Positions 9,296 through 17,935 of a DNA stretch of 64,000 bases are shown piece by piece (position 1 is the first letter of the stretch; each line of letters starts with the position of its first letter). The position numbers were made by a program, and so were the translations under genes. The notes below the pieces were generated by a model. That model was given only the letters and a program-made list of their open reading frames with translations, made no database searches and was not told the DNA's origin. Source of the stretch: an uncultured Microbacterium sp. (GTDB lineage Bacteria > Actinomycetota > Actinomycetes > Actinomycetales > Microbacteriaceae); the NCBI RefSeq assembly GCF_947489255.1, contig NZ_CANLCY010000002.1, positions 496,001 to 560,000 of the forward strand, written 5' to 3'.

Positions 9296-9835
9296 ATGGG
9301 AACGACCTCTCGCGTGCTGTCGGCGTTGCTGGGCCTCTTCCGCTCCGGTGCGGCCACGACGCCCTCCACCCGCCCCTCGCGCCCCTCTCCGGCGCCCACA
9401 CGGCCCACCTCGCGCCCTGACGCGCCGTCGGTGACCGAGACCGTCGAGGTCGATCCTCCGCGGCGTCTGACGTTGTCGTACGCCCCCGAGCGCGACGATG
9501 CACCCGACGGGGGTGAGATCGTCTGGACGTGGGTCCCGTACGAGGAGCGCGACGGGCGAGGGAAGGACCGTCCCGTGCTCATCGTCGGTCGAGCGGATGC
9601 CACCCGCTCCTACGCCGTGCGCCTGACCAGCAAGCCGCACGACGGCGACCGGCAGTACCTGCCTCTCGGCACGGGGGAGTGGGACCCGCAGCGTCGACCC
9701 TCGTGGGTGGATGTGGAACAGGTGTACCTGGTGCACGACGCGGGTATGCGGCGCGAGGCCGCGGCTCTGGATCGCAAGCGGTTCGATGCCGTGGCGGCGG
9801 CACTCTCGGCCCGGTACGGGTGGACCCGCGGCTGA
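9296..9835 (+). CDS. PemK/MazF-like protein
   Basis: 179 residues. After a low-complexity Ser/Thr/Pro/Arg-rich N-terminus (to about residue 45) the protein has an EIVWTWVPYEE-DGRGKDRPVLIVGR segment resembling the beta-barrel opening of PemK/MazF proteins, and a later LPLGTGEWD-RRPSWVDVEQVYLV segment. Toxin-class MazF enzymes are mRNA interferases, but no antitoxin-sized gene adjoins and the N-terminal extension is unusual, so this may be a non-toxin relative. ATG 9296 is preferred over GTG 9278 because AGGGTGG stands just before it. Confidence 0.62.
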   Translation: MGTTSRVLSALLGLFRSGAATTPSTRPSRPSPAPTRPTSRPDAPSVTETVEVDPPRRLTLSYAPERDDAPDGGEIVWTWVPYEERDGRGKDRPVLIVGRADATRSYAVRLTSKPHDGDRQYLPLGTGEWDPQRRPSWVDVEQVYLVHDAGMRREAAALDRKRFDAVAAALSARYGWTRG

Positions 9836-10464
9836 CCGACGGCCCGATCGAAGGACCGCGTGGTCGGCGTCCGTGCGCGACACCGCGGCGCGAACCCGGT
9901 TGTCTCGGAGGCCCTGTGCCTTTCCGGATCCCATCGCCCCGCGACCTCATCGAGGGTGGTCGCATCCTCGAGCGGTGACGATTCGACACCTCAGATAGAC
10001 CTGGTCCGCGGCGGGTCGACTGGATCGCGCACAACGGCGGGTCGTCACAGTGACACGCCACAGCACCCACGCTCGAACACGGCGCGTCGGACGCGGCATC
10101 CGCCGTTGTGCTCACGGCGTGGGCAGGTGCGGCCTGGGCCGCAGCCCCGACGGGTGCCGACGGCGACAGGCCGGCGCACGTCGCGCCGGGTCGGGCGCGA
10201 CGGCGGGTAGGCGCCCCGACACACCGCGGCACCGACGCCCGAACGCGACGTGTCGGACATGGCATCCGTCGTTGCGCCGCCCGCGGCTACCGCGAGCTCG
10301 ACGCGATCGTTTGTGTGCCTGCTGGCCTGATCGTGTTGCTGAGCGCGGGGAGAACCGAGAACGTTCCCCATCGAGGGTGACGTCGAGACCATGCGGGCGC
10401 CACCAGGTGGAGGCGCCTCCTCGGCGGGCGGCTGCGAACGCAACACCGTGGCACCGGGAACGAC
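9836..10464. other. gene-poor interval before the tRNA cluster
   Basis: No convincing gene is seen on either strand: the open frames here lack homology-like segments and ribosome binding sites. The interval carries an imperfect 75-bp direct repeat (10034–10108 and 10200–10274) and many CG-rich short inverted words. It separates the MazF-like gene from the tRNA genes and could be a decayed insertion region. Confidence 0.5.
10034..10274. repeat. imperfect 75-bp direct repeat (two copies)
   Basis: Copies at 10034–10108 and 10200–10274 align without gaps at roughly 58 of 75 positions. Both begin ACGGCGGGT and end with GGCATCCGnCGTTG; most differences in the second half are transitions. The spacing is 166 bp. 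No open frame spans them consistently. Confidence 0.65.
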
Positions 10465-10492
10465 GAAGGCCCCCGGCGAACCGAGGGCCTTC
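10465..10492 (-). terminator. hairpin downstream of tRNA-Val(CAC)
   Basis: Twelve-base arms GAAGGCCCCCGG and CCGAGGGCCTTC around a CGAA loop, one mismatch. It begins 2 bp past the encoded CCA end of the minus-strand tRNA-Val, as expected for its terminator. Confidence 0.7.
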
Positions 10493-10494
10493 TG

Positions 10495-10570
10495 TGGTGG
10501 GCGATACCAGACTCGAACTGATGACCTCTTCCGTGTGAAGGAAGCGCGCTACCAACTGCGCCAATCGCCC
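10495..10570 (-). tRNA. tRNA-Val (anticodon CAC)
   Basis: Complete cloverleaf on the minus strand: acceptor GGGCGAT paired with ATCGCCC, anticodon stem CTTCC/GGAAG with loop TTCACAC, so the anticodon is CAC (reads GTG). T-arm GTTCGAGTC is present and CCA is encoded (10495–10497). It is divergent from the three plus-strand tRNA genes that follow. Confidence 0.95.
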
Positions 10571-10721
10571 GCATCCCGAACGGGACTCAACGATCGTACC
10601 GGATGCCGGACGGTGCTTCCGACCAATCCGAAAGACACGCGCGGGGCGCACCTCGTTTTGCGCCCGCGCCCAGATCGGGTAATGTCTTACGAGTGCTCGG
10701 GGCAAGCCCCGGGAACGAAAT

Positions 10722-10794
10722 GCGGATGTAGCGCAGTTGGTAGCGCACAACCTTGCCAAGGTTGGGGTCGCGAGTTCGAGTCTCGTCATCCGCT
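10722..10794 (+). tRNA. tRNA-Gly (anticodon GCC)
   Basis: Acceptor GCGGATG pairs with CATCCGC; anticodon stem CAACC/GGTTG with loop TTGCCAA gives GCC. T-arm GTTCGAGTC present. CCA is not encoded. First of three closely spaced plus-strand tRNA genes. Confidence 0.96.
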
Positions 10795-10862
10795 CGAGTG
10801 GAGGGAACTGTCGTCAGCATGGCTGGCAGACAGATCACGACACGTGGGTCGAACCACATCAC

Positions 10863-10933
10863 GGTGGCGTGGCCGAGCGGCTAGGCACCGGCCTGCAAAG
10901 CCGTTTACACGGGTTCGAATCCCGTCGCCACCT
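10863..10933 (+). tRNA. tRNA-Cys (anticodon GCA)
   Basis: Acceptor GGTGGCG pairs with CGCCACC; anticodon loop CTGCAAA gives GCA. T-arm GGGTTCGAATCCC present, 71 bases. CCA not encoded. Middle gene of the plus-strand tRNA trio. Confidence 0.96.
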
Positions 10934-10960
10934 CGCCTCACAATAGAACAGCCTGTATAG

Positions 10961-11032
10961 GCGCGATTGGCGCAGCGGTAGCGCGCTTCCCTGACACGGA
11001 AGAGGTCACTGGTTCGATCCCAGTATCGCGCA
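10961..11032 (+). tRNA. tRNA-Val (anticodon GAC)
   Basis: Acceptor GCGCGAT pairs with ATCGCGC; anticodon stem CTTCC/GGAAG with loop CTGACAC gives GAC. T-arm GGTTCGATCC present. CCA not encoded. Its D-arm and anticodon stem closely resemble the divergent tRNA-Val(CAC), so the two are probably old duplicates. Confidence 0.96.
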
Positions 11033-11038
11033 CCGAAT

Positions 11039-11066
11039 GAAACCCCCGGCTCGCCGGGGGTTTTTT
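11039..11066 (+). terminator. rho-independent terminator after the tRNA trio
   Basis: Nine-base arms AACCCCCGG and CCGGGGGTT around a CTCG loop, followed by a run of T. It is the clearest classical terminator in the window and ends the Gly–Cys–Val tRNA transcript. Confidence 0.92.
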
Positions 11067-11320
11067 CGTATGCCCGGGCGGCGCGCCTCGATGGCGGTCG
11101 TCCGATGCGTCAGCGCAGACGCGCCCGTCGGCTGAAATCGCGCTCGCGCGTGGCGATCAACCCGCCAGGCCGGTCCGGCCGGGATCGACAGCGGGGTCCC
11201 GAGTGGTTCGACACCGGGCTCCCCGGCGATCGAACGCGGGGGAGGGGCGGCCGGCGCGAGACAACCCTGCGCCATTGAACACGTGCAGCTCGGCCCCTTC
11301 TCGCCGCGGCGACGTCCCGG

Positions 11321-11360
11321 CGCGAGCACGCGGAGACCGGCGCGAGCACGCGGAGACCGG
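11321..11360. repeat. exact 20-bp tandem duplication
   Basis: CGCGAGCACGCGGAGACCGG occurs twice in direct succession at 11321–11340 and 11341–11360. Non-coding context. Confidence 0.9.
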
Positions 11361-11493
11361 GGCCGATCACGAGACACCGGCGATGAAGCGGGCCCGATAC
11401 GCGAAGGCGGGTGGCGGCGCGGCGTGGGCGCGTCCTCGTCGACGAACTGATCCCCGCATCGCCGGGTTCACGAGAAGAACCGAGGGAGTGGTT

Positions 11494-11541
11494 GTTCCCG
11501 CCGCCAGTAAGGGGGGCTGCGGAGTGCCTGGCGGCGGGAAC
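11494..11541. repeat. perfect 14-bp inverted repeat
   Basis: GTTCCCGCCGCCAG at 11494–11507 and its exact complement CTGGCGGCGGGAAC at 11528–11541, separated by 20 bases. It could form a very stable hairpin. No adjacent gene ends here on either strand, so it is not an obvious terminator. Confidence 0.85.
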
Positions 11542-11661
11542 GAGACGACGCTAACCCATGTCCACCGAAAGGGGGACACGAATCCGCCGCTCTTGTGGCA
11601 CTGTTGCGCTTTCCTTGCGCCGACGTTGAGGTTCGGCATAGGCCGCGCACAACCGGAAGCC

Positions 11662-11844
11662 TCAGATCACGTCGATGCTTTCGAGGTACTGCGCCACGCG
11701 CTCCTCGTCGACGACGTCCAACGCCCTGCCATCGGCCCGACGGACCGACGTCAAGGTCGTCAACGATTCGTTGGTCAACCCGAACCGGTACGTCTCCAGC
11801 GACACGACCACAGGCCCCACCTGTGGGACGTCATAGCTCCCCAT
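11662..11844 (-). CDS. small hypothetical protein (60 aa)
   Basis: Begins MGSYDVPQVG and ends VAQYLESIDVI; amphipathic, no membrane segment or cysteine motif. Codon use is G/C-ending like neighbouring genes and the composition is protein-like (balanced acidic, basic and hydrophobic residues), which argues for a real gene. No clear ribosome binding site is seen before the ATG at 11844, so it could be leaderless or spurious. No family recognised. Confidence 0.45.
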   Translation of the reverse strand: MGSYDVPQVGPVVVSLETYRFGLTNESLTTLTSVRRADGRALDVVDEERVAQYLESIDVI

Positions 11845-11974
11845 GACCGCGAGCGTACGGGTCCGCGGAGCGCGTATGGAAGCGCTCCCATACGGAGTCT
11901 TCGTAAACCGGCCTCCACCCCAGGTGCGCCCGCAACCCCCGAGGAGGTCGGCCGGACGGCGCTAGCGTGAAGCC

Positions 11975-12388
11975 ATGACGGTCCCTGACACCCACTGGCG
12001 CGAGATCGCCTCATCGCCCTTCGTCTCCCTCGGCACCTACCGCAAGAACGGCGCCCTGGTAGCCGTACCGGTATGGATCGCCCGAGACGGCGACGAACTC
12101 GTCGTCACGAGCGAACGCTCGACGGGCAAGGTCAAGCGTCTGCGCAACGATCCCCGGGTCACCCTGCGCCCCTGCAGTCGCATGGGCGCGGTCGATCCGG
12201 ATGCGATCACGGTCGACGCCCGCGCCCGCGTCGCGGGGCCGGCGACAGACGACGCTCGCGCCCATGCGGCCCTCCGACGCAAATACGGGCTGCAGTTCCG
12301 TGCGATCCTCGGCCTCGAAGCGCTCGTGCGACGCCTCCAGCGCAAACCCGGCGACCGGGTGATCCTGCGTATATCGCGCGGGGACTGA
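11975..12388 (+). CDS. PPOX-class F420-dependent oxidoreductase
   Basis: 137 residues with the split-barrel flavin/deazaflavin reductase fold: FVSLGTYRKNGALVAVPVWIARDGDELVV is the typical opening, followed by STGKVKRLRNDPRVTL, where the Lys/Arg contact the cofactor phosphate in the TIGR03668-like group. Members reduce varied substrates with F420H2 or bind FMN or heme; the substrate is unknown. A second PPOX-type gene lies 1 kb downstream, separated by a DUF7882-type gene. Confidence 0.82.
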   Translation: MTVPDTHWREIASSPFVSLGTYRKNGALVAVPVWIARDGDELVVTSERSTGKVKRLRNDPRVTLRPCSRMGAVDPDAITVDARARVAGPATDDARAHAALRRKYGLQFRAILGLEALVRRLQRKPGDRVILRISRGD

Positions 12389-12583
12389 TCCGTCGGCATC
12401 CCCGGTCGAAGGCCGGATCACGCGATCGGCTATCCCGGTAGCGACGGGGCGGCAAGGGGGTTTGCGTACGGGGGCCGCGTGGGAGACAGTGCACGCAGAG
12501 ACAGCGACGGACCCCCGGCCATTCGCGTTCGGATTCTCACGTGGAGATACGCGCACCGGGGCGACGATCGCCCGGGGGTCATG

Positions 12584-12967
12584 ATGGGCAAGTTCATTTA
12601 CGACGGCGACGTCAAAGTCGACTTCGAGGACCGCCTTCTCGCGCATCTCCAAGCTGTGATCATGGCGAAGGTGCGCCGAGGGGAGTCGTTCCCCTTCACC
12701 TGGAAGGACGACATCAGCACCGGGGGAGGGCGCACGACGGTGTACATCCACCCGAACGTCTCGCTCGTGTTCAAGTACCACGGCAGTCGAACCCCGCAGT
12801 TGAGCCCGGCCTGGCTGCACGCGCTGACCTACAACGCCAACTCCGGACGTGGTCTGTACGTCATCCCCGAGCCCGACGAGTTCACGCCGCGCGAGAACAC
12901 CCCCCGCGCGGAGATGGTCTTCCGCGAGGTGCCGAACGAGCAGGTTCGCGCGCCCTCGCCCTCCTGA
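12584..12967 (+). CDS. DUF7882-type small protein (often mislabelled ATP-dependent DNA ligase)
   Basis: 127 residues from MGKFIYDGDVKVDFEDRLL, with the segment ESFPFTWKDD, then TTVYIHPNVSLVFKYHGSRTP and GLYVIPEPD. This small globular family is frequent in Microbacteriaceae, often in several copies, and has no established function; it has no nucleotidyltransferase motif, so a ligase label is not supported. An overlapping ATG sits at 12581; a GGGGG run two bases before it gives weak initiation context. Longer upstream frame looks non-coding. Confidence 0.75.
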   Translation: MGKFIYDGDVKVDFEDRLLAHLQAVIMAKVRRGESFPFTWKDDISTGGGRTTVYIHPNVSLVFKYHGSRTPQLSPAWLHALTYNANSGRGLYVIPEPDEFTPRENTPRAEMVFREVPNEQVRAPSPS

Positions 12968-13008
12968 GCGCGGGAATTCCTCACGGTGGTGCGGAGGTTG
13001 ACCCCGTC

Positions 13009-13635
13009 ATGACCGCCTGGACCGCTGCCAAGCCCTTCTTCGAGACCACCGCCGTCGCACACCTGTCCACCCTCATGGAAGACGGTTCGCCGCACGCCAT
13101 CCCGCTGTGGGTGGGGGTCGACGGCGATCGGCTCATGATCTTCACCGAGGTCGACACCCTCAAGGATCGCAACCTCCGCCGCGACCCGCGCGTCGCGATC
13201 TCGGTCACGGGTGCCGACAACCCGTATTCGATGGCGTTCGTGCGCGGCGAGGCCGTGGAGCGCATCGACGGCGACGACGCCCTTCCCTACGTCGACCGCA
13301 TCTCGACGCTGTACACGGGCGCGCCGTACGGCATGCGCGCGGGCCTCGCCGTGTGGTTCGTCGAACCGCGCAAAAGCGTGGTCGCGTACCTACGAGGACT
13401 GACGACTCACAGGGCGAGCGGGAGGACCGCGAGCAGCAGGATGAGCGGCGCGATCACGGCGCCGAGCACGATGAACCTGCTCCAGCGCATCTCGATGCCC
13501 GCGGCCACGAGACGCTCGTGCCACAGCAGCGTCGCCAGCGACGCCCACGGTGCGACGATCGGCCCGGCATTGACGCCGATCAACAGCGCAGCCAGGCGCA
13601 CCGGAGACCCCGCGACCGATTCCAGCGCGAGGTAG
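13009..13635 (+). CDS. PPOX-class oxidoreductase with extended C-terminus
   Basis: The first about 131 residues (KPFFETTAVAHLSTLMEDGSPHAIPLWVG to SVVAYLRGL) are a typical split-barrel PPOX/F420 protein of the TIGR03618 type, which normally ends there. In this gene the frame stays open for a further 78 codons (THRASGRTASS onward) to a TAG at 13635, and these codons lie antisense over the C-terminal end of the ArsB-like transporter. The tail has no protein-like pattern. Stop loss or a small frameshift just after GGACTGA (13396–13402) is the simplest explanation. Confidence 0.72.
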   Translation: MTAWTAAKPFFETTAVAHLSTLMEDGSPHAIPLWVGVDGDRLMIFTEVDTLKDRNLRRDPRVAISVTGADNPYSMAFVRGEAVERIDGDDALPYVDRISTLYTGAPYGMRAGLAVWFVEPRKSVVAYLRGLTTHRASGRTASSRMSGAITAPSTMNLLQRISMPAATRRSCHSSVASDAHGATIGPALTPINSAARRTGDPATDSSAR

Positions 13636-14558
13636 GCGGGCAGGTTGTTGATCCCGTTCGCGACGAGAGCGCCCACCCCGGCGAGCTGCCACAGCGACGC
13701 AAGGTCGTCGCCGGTCCCGGCGAGCACCGAGGTGATCCGACCGATACCGAGCGCCTCGAGGGCTCCGACGGCGAGGAACAACCCGCCGGCGAAGACCAGC
13801 AACGACCAGGGCACGAGCCGGATGCCGAGCGCCTTCGGCGCGCGCAGGGCGAACGCGACGACGAGGACCGCGGCGGCGGCGACCGCCGGCATCCACGGTT
13901 CGAGGCCGACCACCAGCAGCGGCAGGAGCGCCAGCGTGACGATGCCGGCGACGCGCAGGAGCACGGGGTCCGACACGGTGGGAGCGGCGGCATCCGGGTA
14001 GGTCTTCGGCAGGCGCCGGAGGAACACGACCGTCAGCACGAGGACCGACACCGCGATCGCGATGAGCGCCGAGGGCCCGAGCAGGGCGAGAAACGCCACG
14101 GGGTCGTGTCCGCCGCCGAGGGACTCGGATGCCAACAGGTTGGTGAGGTTGGACACCGGCAGCACGAGCGACGCGGTGTTCGCGAGCACCACGGTCACGA
14201 AGGCGAAGGGCAGGGGGTCCATCCGGCGCGCGACCGCCATTGCGACCACGACGGGCGTCAGCAGCACCGCCGTGGTGTCGAGCGAGAGGAAGGCGGTCGC
14301 CACGGTCGCGAGGAGGACGACGAGGGCCCACAGCAGAGCGGTGCGACCGCGAGCGAGCTTCGCCAGTCGGGCTGCGACCACGTCGAAGAGCCCCGCTTTG
14401 GATGCCAGTTCGGCGACGATCGTGACGGCGACCACGAACAGCAGGATCGGCCAGACGCGGTCGGCCACGGCGAGGGCGTCGTCGGCGGGGAAGGCGCCGG
14501 TGAGCAGCGCGACGATCCCGAGGATCCAGAGCACGCCGCCGATGATGGCCAGAGTCAC
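13407..14558 (-). CDS. ArsB/SLC13-like ion transporter
   Basis: 383-residue integral membrane protein with about 10–11 hydrophobic segments. The LDTTAVLLTPVVVAMA block and the second-half GINNLPAYLALE block are the paired re-entrant signatures of the ion-transporter superfamily that includes ArsB, NhaD and SLC13 carriers. No arsR, arsC or arsD is nearby, so arsenite export is only one possibility. The GTG at 14558 is chosen because longer starts run into thrS. It is divergent from thrS and overlaps the tail of the PPOX gene by 229 bp. Confidence 0.8.
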   Translation of the reverse strand: MTLAIIGGVLWILGIVALLTGAFPADDALAVADRVWPILLFVVAVTIVAELASKAGLFDVVAARLAKLARGRTALLWALVVLLATVATAFLSLDTTAVLLTPVVVAMAVARRMDPLPFAFVTVVLANTASLVLPVSNLTNLLASESLGGGHDPVAFLALLGPSALIAIAVSVLVLTVVFLRRLPKTYPDAAAPTVSDPVLLRVAGIVTLALLPLLVVGLEPWMPAVAAAAVLVVAFALRAPKALGIRLVPWSLLVFAGGLFLAVGALEALGIGRITSVLAGTGDDLASLWQLAGVGALVANGINNLPAYLALESVAGSPVRLAALLIGVNAGPIVAPWASLATLLWHERLVAAGIEMRWSRFIVLGAVIAPLILLLAVLPLAL

Positions 14559-14640
14559 CGCTCCACTATGGGGCACGTCCGGTGCGATCGAGGCCACGCC
14601 CGCCCGGTAGCCTGGAACCGACCCCTTCAGGAGATGTTCT

Positions 14641-16626
14641 GTGACTGATTTCCCCGCCGATGGCTTCGCCCTCTTCCCTGACCGTTCGGTCGTCGCTCTG
14701 CGCGTCAACGGGGAGCTGAAAGACCTGGCCACGACCGTGACGGCCGACGATCAGGTCGAGCCGGTCACCATCGACAGCGCCGACGGGCTCTCGATCCTCC
14801 GCCACTCCACGGCGCACGTTCTCGCCCAGGCCGTCCAGCGTGTCAAGCCCCAGGCCAACCTGGGCATCGGCCCGCCCGTCACCGACGGCTTCTACTACGA
14901 CTTCCAGGTCGACGAGCCTTTCACCCCCGACGACCTCAAGGTCATCAAGAAGGAGATGGAGCGCATCGTCCGCGAGAACCAGCGGTTCGTACGCCGTGTC
15001 GTCACCGATGACGAGGCGCGAGCCGAGCTCGCCGACGAGCCGTTCAAGCTCGAGCTCATCGGCCTCAAGGGCGGGTCCGCCGAGGCCGCCGAGGGTGCGT
15101 CCGTCGAGGTCGGAGCCGGAGAGCTGACCATCTACGACAACGTCACCCGCGACGGCGAGACCGCGTGGAAAGACCTGTGCCGCGGTCCGCACGTGCCCGG
15201 AACGCGCCTGATCGGCAACGGGTGGGACCTCACCCGCATCGCCGGCGCCTACTGGCGTGGCAGCGAGAAGAACCCGCAGCTGCAGCGCATCTACGGCACC
15301 GCGTGGCCCACGAAGGACGAACTCCGCGCCTACCAGCACCGCCTCGAGGAGGCCGCGAAGCGCGACCACCGCAAGCTCGGCAAGGAGCTCGACCTCTTCT
15401 CGTTCCCCGACGAGATCGGGCCGGGCCTGGCGGTGTTCCACCCCAAGGGCGGCATCATCCGCTACGAGATCGAGCGGTACATGCGCGAGCGCCTGCTCGC
15501 GAACGGCTACGACGTCGTCAACACCCCGCACATCACCAAGGGCGACCTGTTCATGACCAGCGGCCACCTCCAGTGGTACGCCGACGGCATGTACCCCCCG
15601 ATGGTGCTCGACGAGGTGGTGGATGCCGACGGGCACGTGTCGCGGGAGGGCCAGGAGTACTACCTGAAGCCCATGAACTGCCCGTTCCACAACCTGATCT
15701 TCCGCTCGCGCGGACGCAGCTATCGCGAACTCCCGTTGCGCCTCAGCGAGTTCGGCTCGGTCTACCGCTACGAGAAGAGCGGAACCCTCGCGGGCCTCAC
15801 GCGCGTGCGCGGCATGACCCAGGACGACACGCACATCTACGTCACCGCCGACCAGGTGAAGGGCGAGCTGACGCACAGCCTCGACTTCGTGCTGCAGACG
15901 CTGCGCGACTACGGTCTGAACGACTTCTACCTGGAGCTGTCGACGAAGGAGGAGGGCAACCCGAAGTTCATCGGCGACGACGCCCTCTGGACCGAGGCGA
16001 CCGAGACCCTGCGCGAGGTCGCCGAGGCCTCCGGCCTCGAACTCGTCCCCGACCCGGGCGGAGCCGCGTTCTACGGCCCGAAGATCTCGGTGCAGGCGCG
16101 CGATGCGATCGGCCGCACGTGGCAGATGTCGACGATCCAGCTCGACTTCAACCAGCCCGAGCGCTTCGAGCTCGAATACACCGGCCCCGACGGGGAGAAG
16201 CACCGCCCGGTGATGATCCACCGCGCCCTGTTCGGCTCGGTCGAGCGATTCTTCGCGATCCTGCTCGAGCACTACGCGGGCTCCTTCCCGGTGTGGCTCG
16301 CCCCCGTGCAGGTCGTGGCCGTGCCGGTGGCCGCCGAGTACGGTGACTACCTCCAGGGGATCGTCGCCGATCTGAAGGCCCGGGGCGTCCGCGCCGAGGC
16401 CGATCACAGCGACGACCGCATGCAGAAGAAGATCCGCACGCACACCACGCAGAAGGTGCCGCTCATGCTGATCGCCGGCGAGCAGGACCGCTCGAACGGC
16501 ACGGTCTCGTTCCGCTTCCGCGACGGCACCCAGCTCAACGGCATCCCGGTCGACGAGGCCGTCGCGCGCATCACCGGAGCGATCAGCGGGCGCGCGCTCG
16601 TGAACACCGCGGAGGACCTCGCGTGA
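14641..16626 (+). CDS. thrS: threonine--tRNA ligase
   Basis: 661 residues, full length. N-terminal TGS-like domain, editing domain with [11 protein letters not shown] (residues about 55–65), class II core with [10 protein letters not shown] (zinc Cys), [11 protein letters not shown] (zinc His), and [21 protein letters not shown], then the anticodon-binding domain ([16 protein letters not shown]). Charges tRNA-Thr and edits Ser-tRNA. GTG start with AGGAG eight bases upstream. Stop overlaps the next start (GTGA), so it is coupled to the HIT gene. Confidence 0.97.
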   Translation: MTDFPADGFALFPDRSVVALRVNGELKDLATTVTADDQVEPVTIDSADGLSILRHSTAHVLAQAVQRVKPQANLGIGPPVTDGFYYDFQVDEPFTPDDLKVIKKEMERIVRENQRFVRRVVTDDEARAELADEPFKLELIGLKGGSAEAAEGASVEVGAGELTIYDNVTRDGETAWKDLCRGPHVPGTRLIGNGWDLTRIAGAYWRGSEKNPQLQRIYGTAWPTKDELRAYQHRLEEAAKRDHRKLGKELDLFSFPDEIGPGLAVFHPKGGIIRYEIERYMRERLLANGYDVVNTPHITKGDLFMTSGHLQWYADGMYPPMVLDEVVDADGHVSREGQEYYLKPMNCPFHNLIFRSRGRSYRELPLRLSEFGSVYRYEKSGTLAGLTRVRGMTQDDTHIYVTADQVKGELTHSLDFVLQTLRDYGLNDFYLELSTKEEGNPKFIGDDALWTEATETLREVAEASGLELVPDPGGAAFYGPKISVQARDAIGRTWQMSTIQLDFNQPERFELEYTGPDGEKHRPVMIHRALFGSVERFFAILLEHYAGSFPVWLAPVQVVAVPVAAEYGDYLQGIVADLKARGVRAEADHSDDRMQKKIRTHTTQKVPLMLIAGEQDRSNGTVSFRFRDGTQLNGIPVDEAVARITGAISGRALVNTAEDLA

Positions 16627-17234
16627 CGATCGACCCGGAAGCCGTCGCGGGGGAGTCGACGTCCGCGACCGACGCGGCGGCATCCGGGGCGCCCACCACC
16701 GACGCGGAGCTCGTCGACGCGATGACCCTGCCGGGCGTCCCCGACGAGTTCCAGCGCCTGTGGACGCCGCACCGCATGGCCTACATCTCCGCCGGCCGCG
16801 AGCCGATGGAGAAGAACTGCCCCTTCTGCGCCGCACCCGACAAGAGCGACGAAGACGGGCTCATCGTCGCGCGGGGGAAGACCGCCTACGTGCTGCTCAA
16901 CCTCTTCCCCTACAACTCGGGGCATCTGCTCGTGTGCCCGTACCGCCACATCGCCACCTACGACCAGGCGACCGACGAGGAAGTGGCGGAGATCGGCGCC
17001 CTCACGCAGCGGGGCATGCGCGTGCTCCGCGCGGTGTCGAACTGCGACGGTTTCAACCTGGGGATGAACCAGGGGGCGATCGCGGGCGCGGGCGTCGACG
17101 CGCACCTGCACCAGCACATCGTGCCGCGATGGGCATCGGACGCGAACTTCTTCCCGATCATCGCGAAGACGAAGGCCCTCCCGCAGTTGCTCGGCGACGT
17201 GCGCCGGACGGTGTCGGAGGCGTGGGACGCCTGA
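16623..17234 (+). CDS. HIT domain protein, Ap4A phosphorylase-like
   Basis: 203 residues. NCPFCAAPD gives a CxxC zinc pair, and [12 protein letters not shown] is the histidine triad with the W that marks the actinobacterial Ap4A phosphorylase branch (Rv2613c type). Members cleave diadenosine tetraphosphate with phosphate. Being coupled to thrS is meaningful: aminoacyl-tRNA synthetases make Ap4A as a side product, and the same pair is adjacent in Mycobacterium. The first about 35 residues are Ala/Ser/Thr-rich and probably disordered. Confidence 0.88.
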   Translation: MTIDPEAVAGESTSATDAAASGAPTTDAELVDAMTLPGVPDEFQRLWTPHRMAYISAGREPMEKNCPFCAAPDKSDEDGLIVARGKTAYVLLNLFPYNSGHLLVCPYRHIATYDQATDEEVAEIGALTQRGMRVLRAVSNCDGFNLGMNQGAIAGAGVDAHLHQHIVPRWASDANFFPIIAKTKALPQLLGDVRRTVSEAWDA

Positions 17235-17291
17235 ATCGGCGTCATCCACAACCCCGTCCGCCGGGGCAGCGGGCGTGGCTATGGTGTTCCG

Positions 17292-17897
17292 ATGAACGCT
17301 CGGACTCGCCCTTTCGTGCTCTCGCTGACTCTCGCCGCCGTGCTCGGCGCGACCACCGCGTGCCTCCCGCTTCCGAGCCCGCTCGAGCGCGGGGAGGCGG
17401 GGGAGGCGTCCGCCCCGGCCCCCGCCGCTTCGCAGCCGTCCACGCCCGGTGACGAGGCGACGGCCGATCCCGACGACTTCGCCGATGTGTACGCCGAGCG
17501 CGACGAGTTCTTCCGCGAGCAGCAGCTCCCCATGGACGGCACGCCGTTGGTCGCGGTGACCCCGGCTCAGCAGGACTTCATCGCCCAGCAGCGCGCATAC
17601 GTCGAACAGCAGGGGCTGCAGTGGACGGCATCCGACGAGAACCTGGCTCTGGCCCTGACGGGAGACGCGTGCGAGACCGCCATCCTGAGCCGGCATGAGG
17701 TGGACTCCTCGACCCTCATCGCCCACGTCACGACGTCTCCGCTGTTCGCACAGCTCATCCCCGCCGAGCTCGACGGTGCGGCCCGCACTCAGGCGGAGGC
17801 GCCCATCGCGAGCGTGATGGTCTTCGGGACGACGTTCCTCTGCCCCGACGACGGCGACGCGTGGGTCGCCGCGTATCAGCAGGTGTACGGGGGCTGA
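17292..17897 (+). CDS. lipoprotein, first of two tandem paralogues
   Basis: 201 residues. A basic start, a hydrophobic stretch and the lipobox LGATTAC (Cys about 24) predict a lipid-anchored surface protein. A Pro/Ala/Ser-rich linker follows to about residue 55, then a domain ending CETAILSRHEVD ... FGTTFLCPDDGDAWVAAYQQVYGG. Two cysteines in the mature domain (CETA and LCPDD) may form a disulfide. No named family recognised. It shares this whole C-terminal pattern with the following gene, so the pair arose by duplication. Confidence 0.78.
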   Translation: MNARTRPFVLSLTLAAVLGATTACLPLPSPLERGEAGEASAPAPAASQPSTPGDEATADPDDFADVYAERDEFFREQQLPMDGTPLVAVTPAQQDFIAQQRAYVEQQGLQWTASDENLALALTGDACETAILSRHEVDSSTLIAHVTTSPLFAQLIPAELDGAARTQAEAPIASVMVFGTTFLCPDDGDAWVAAYQQVYGG

Positions 17898-17935
17898 CGG
17901 CACGTTCCCGGTCCGGGCCGTGCGAACGCTAACGT

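Larger units (their letters stand above)
11067..11661. other. gene-poor interval after the tRNA cluster
   Basis: No supported gene. The stretch holds an exact 20-bp tandem duplication (11321–11360) and a perfect 14-bp inverted repeat (11494–11541). Open frames here are long only because of high GC and show no recognisable segments. Near 11600 the word GGCACTGTTGC recalls one end of IS6-family elements, but no transposase is present. Confidence 0.5.

Noticed and set aside
10034..10274. CRISPR array
   Set aside because: Only two degenerate copies of 75 bp; no short regular repeats with unique spacers and no cas genes.
11590..11610. IS6-family insertion sequence end (GGCACTGTTGC)
   Set aside because: An 11-base match only; no second end and no transposase in reach.
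11367..11639. 90-codon minus-strand open frame in the post-tRNA gap
   Set aside because: Composition is Pro/Arg/Ala-rich with no ribosome binding site, and it runs through the tandem and inverted repeats.
12584..12967. ATP-dependent DNA ligase
   Set aside because: The family carries that label in some databases, but at 127 residues it has no KxDG nucleotidyltransferase motif.
13407..14558. Arsenic resistance operon
   Set aside because: The transporter is ArsB-like in fold, but arsR, arsC, arsD and ACR3 genes are absent around it.
14566..16836. 756-codon open frame antisense to thrS
   Set aside because: Shadow of thrS; translation is low complexity and the sense gene is complete.
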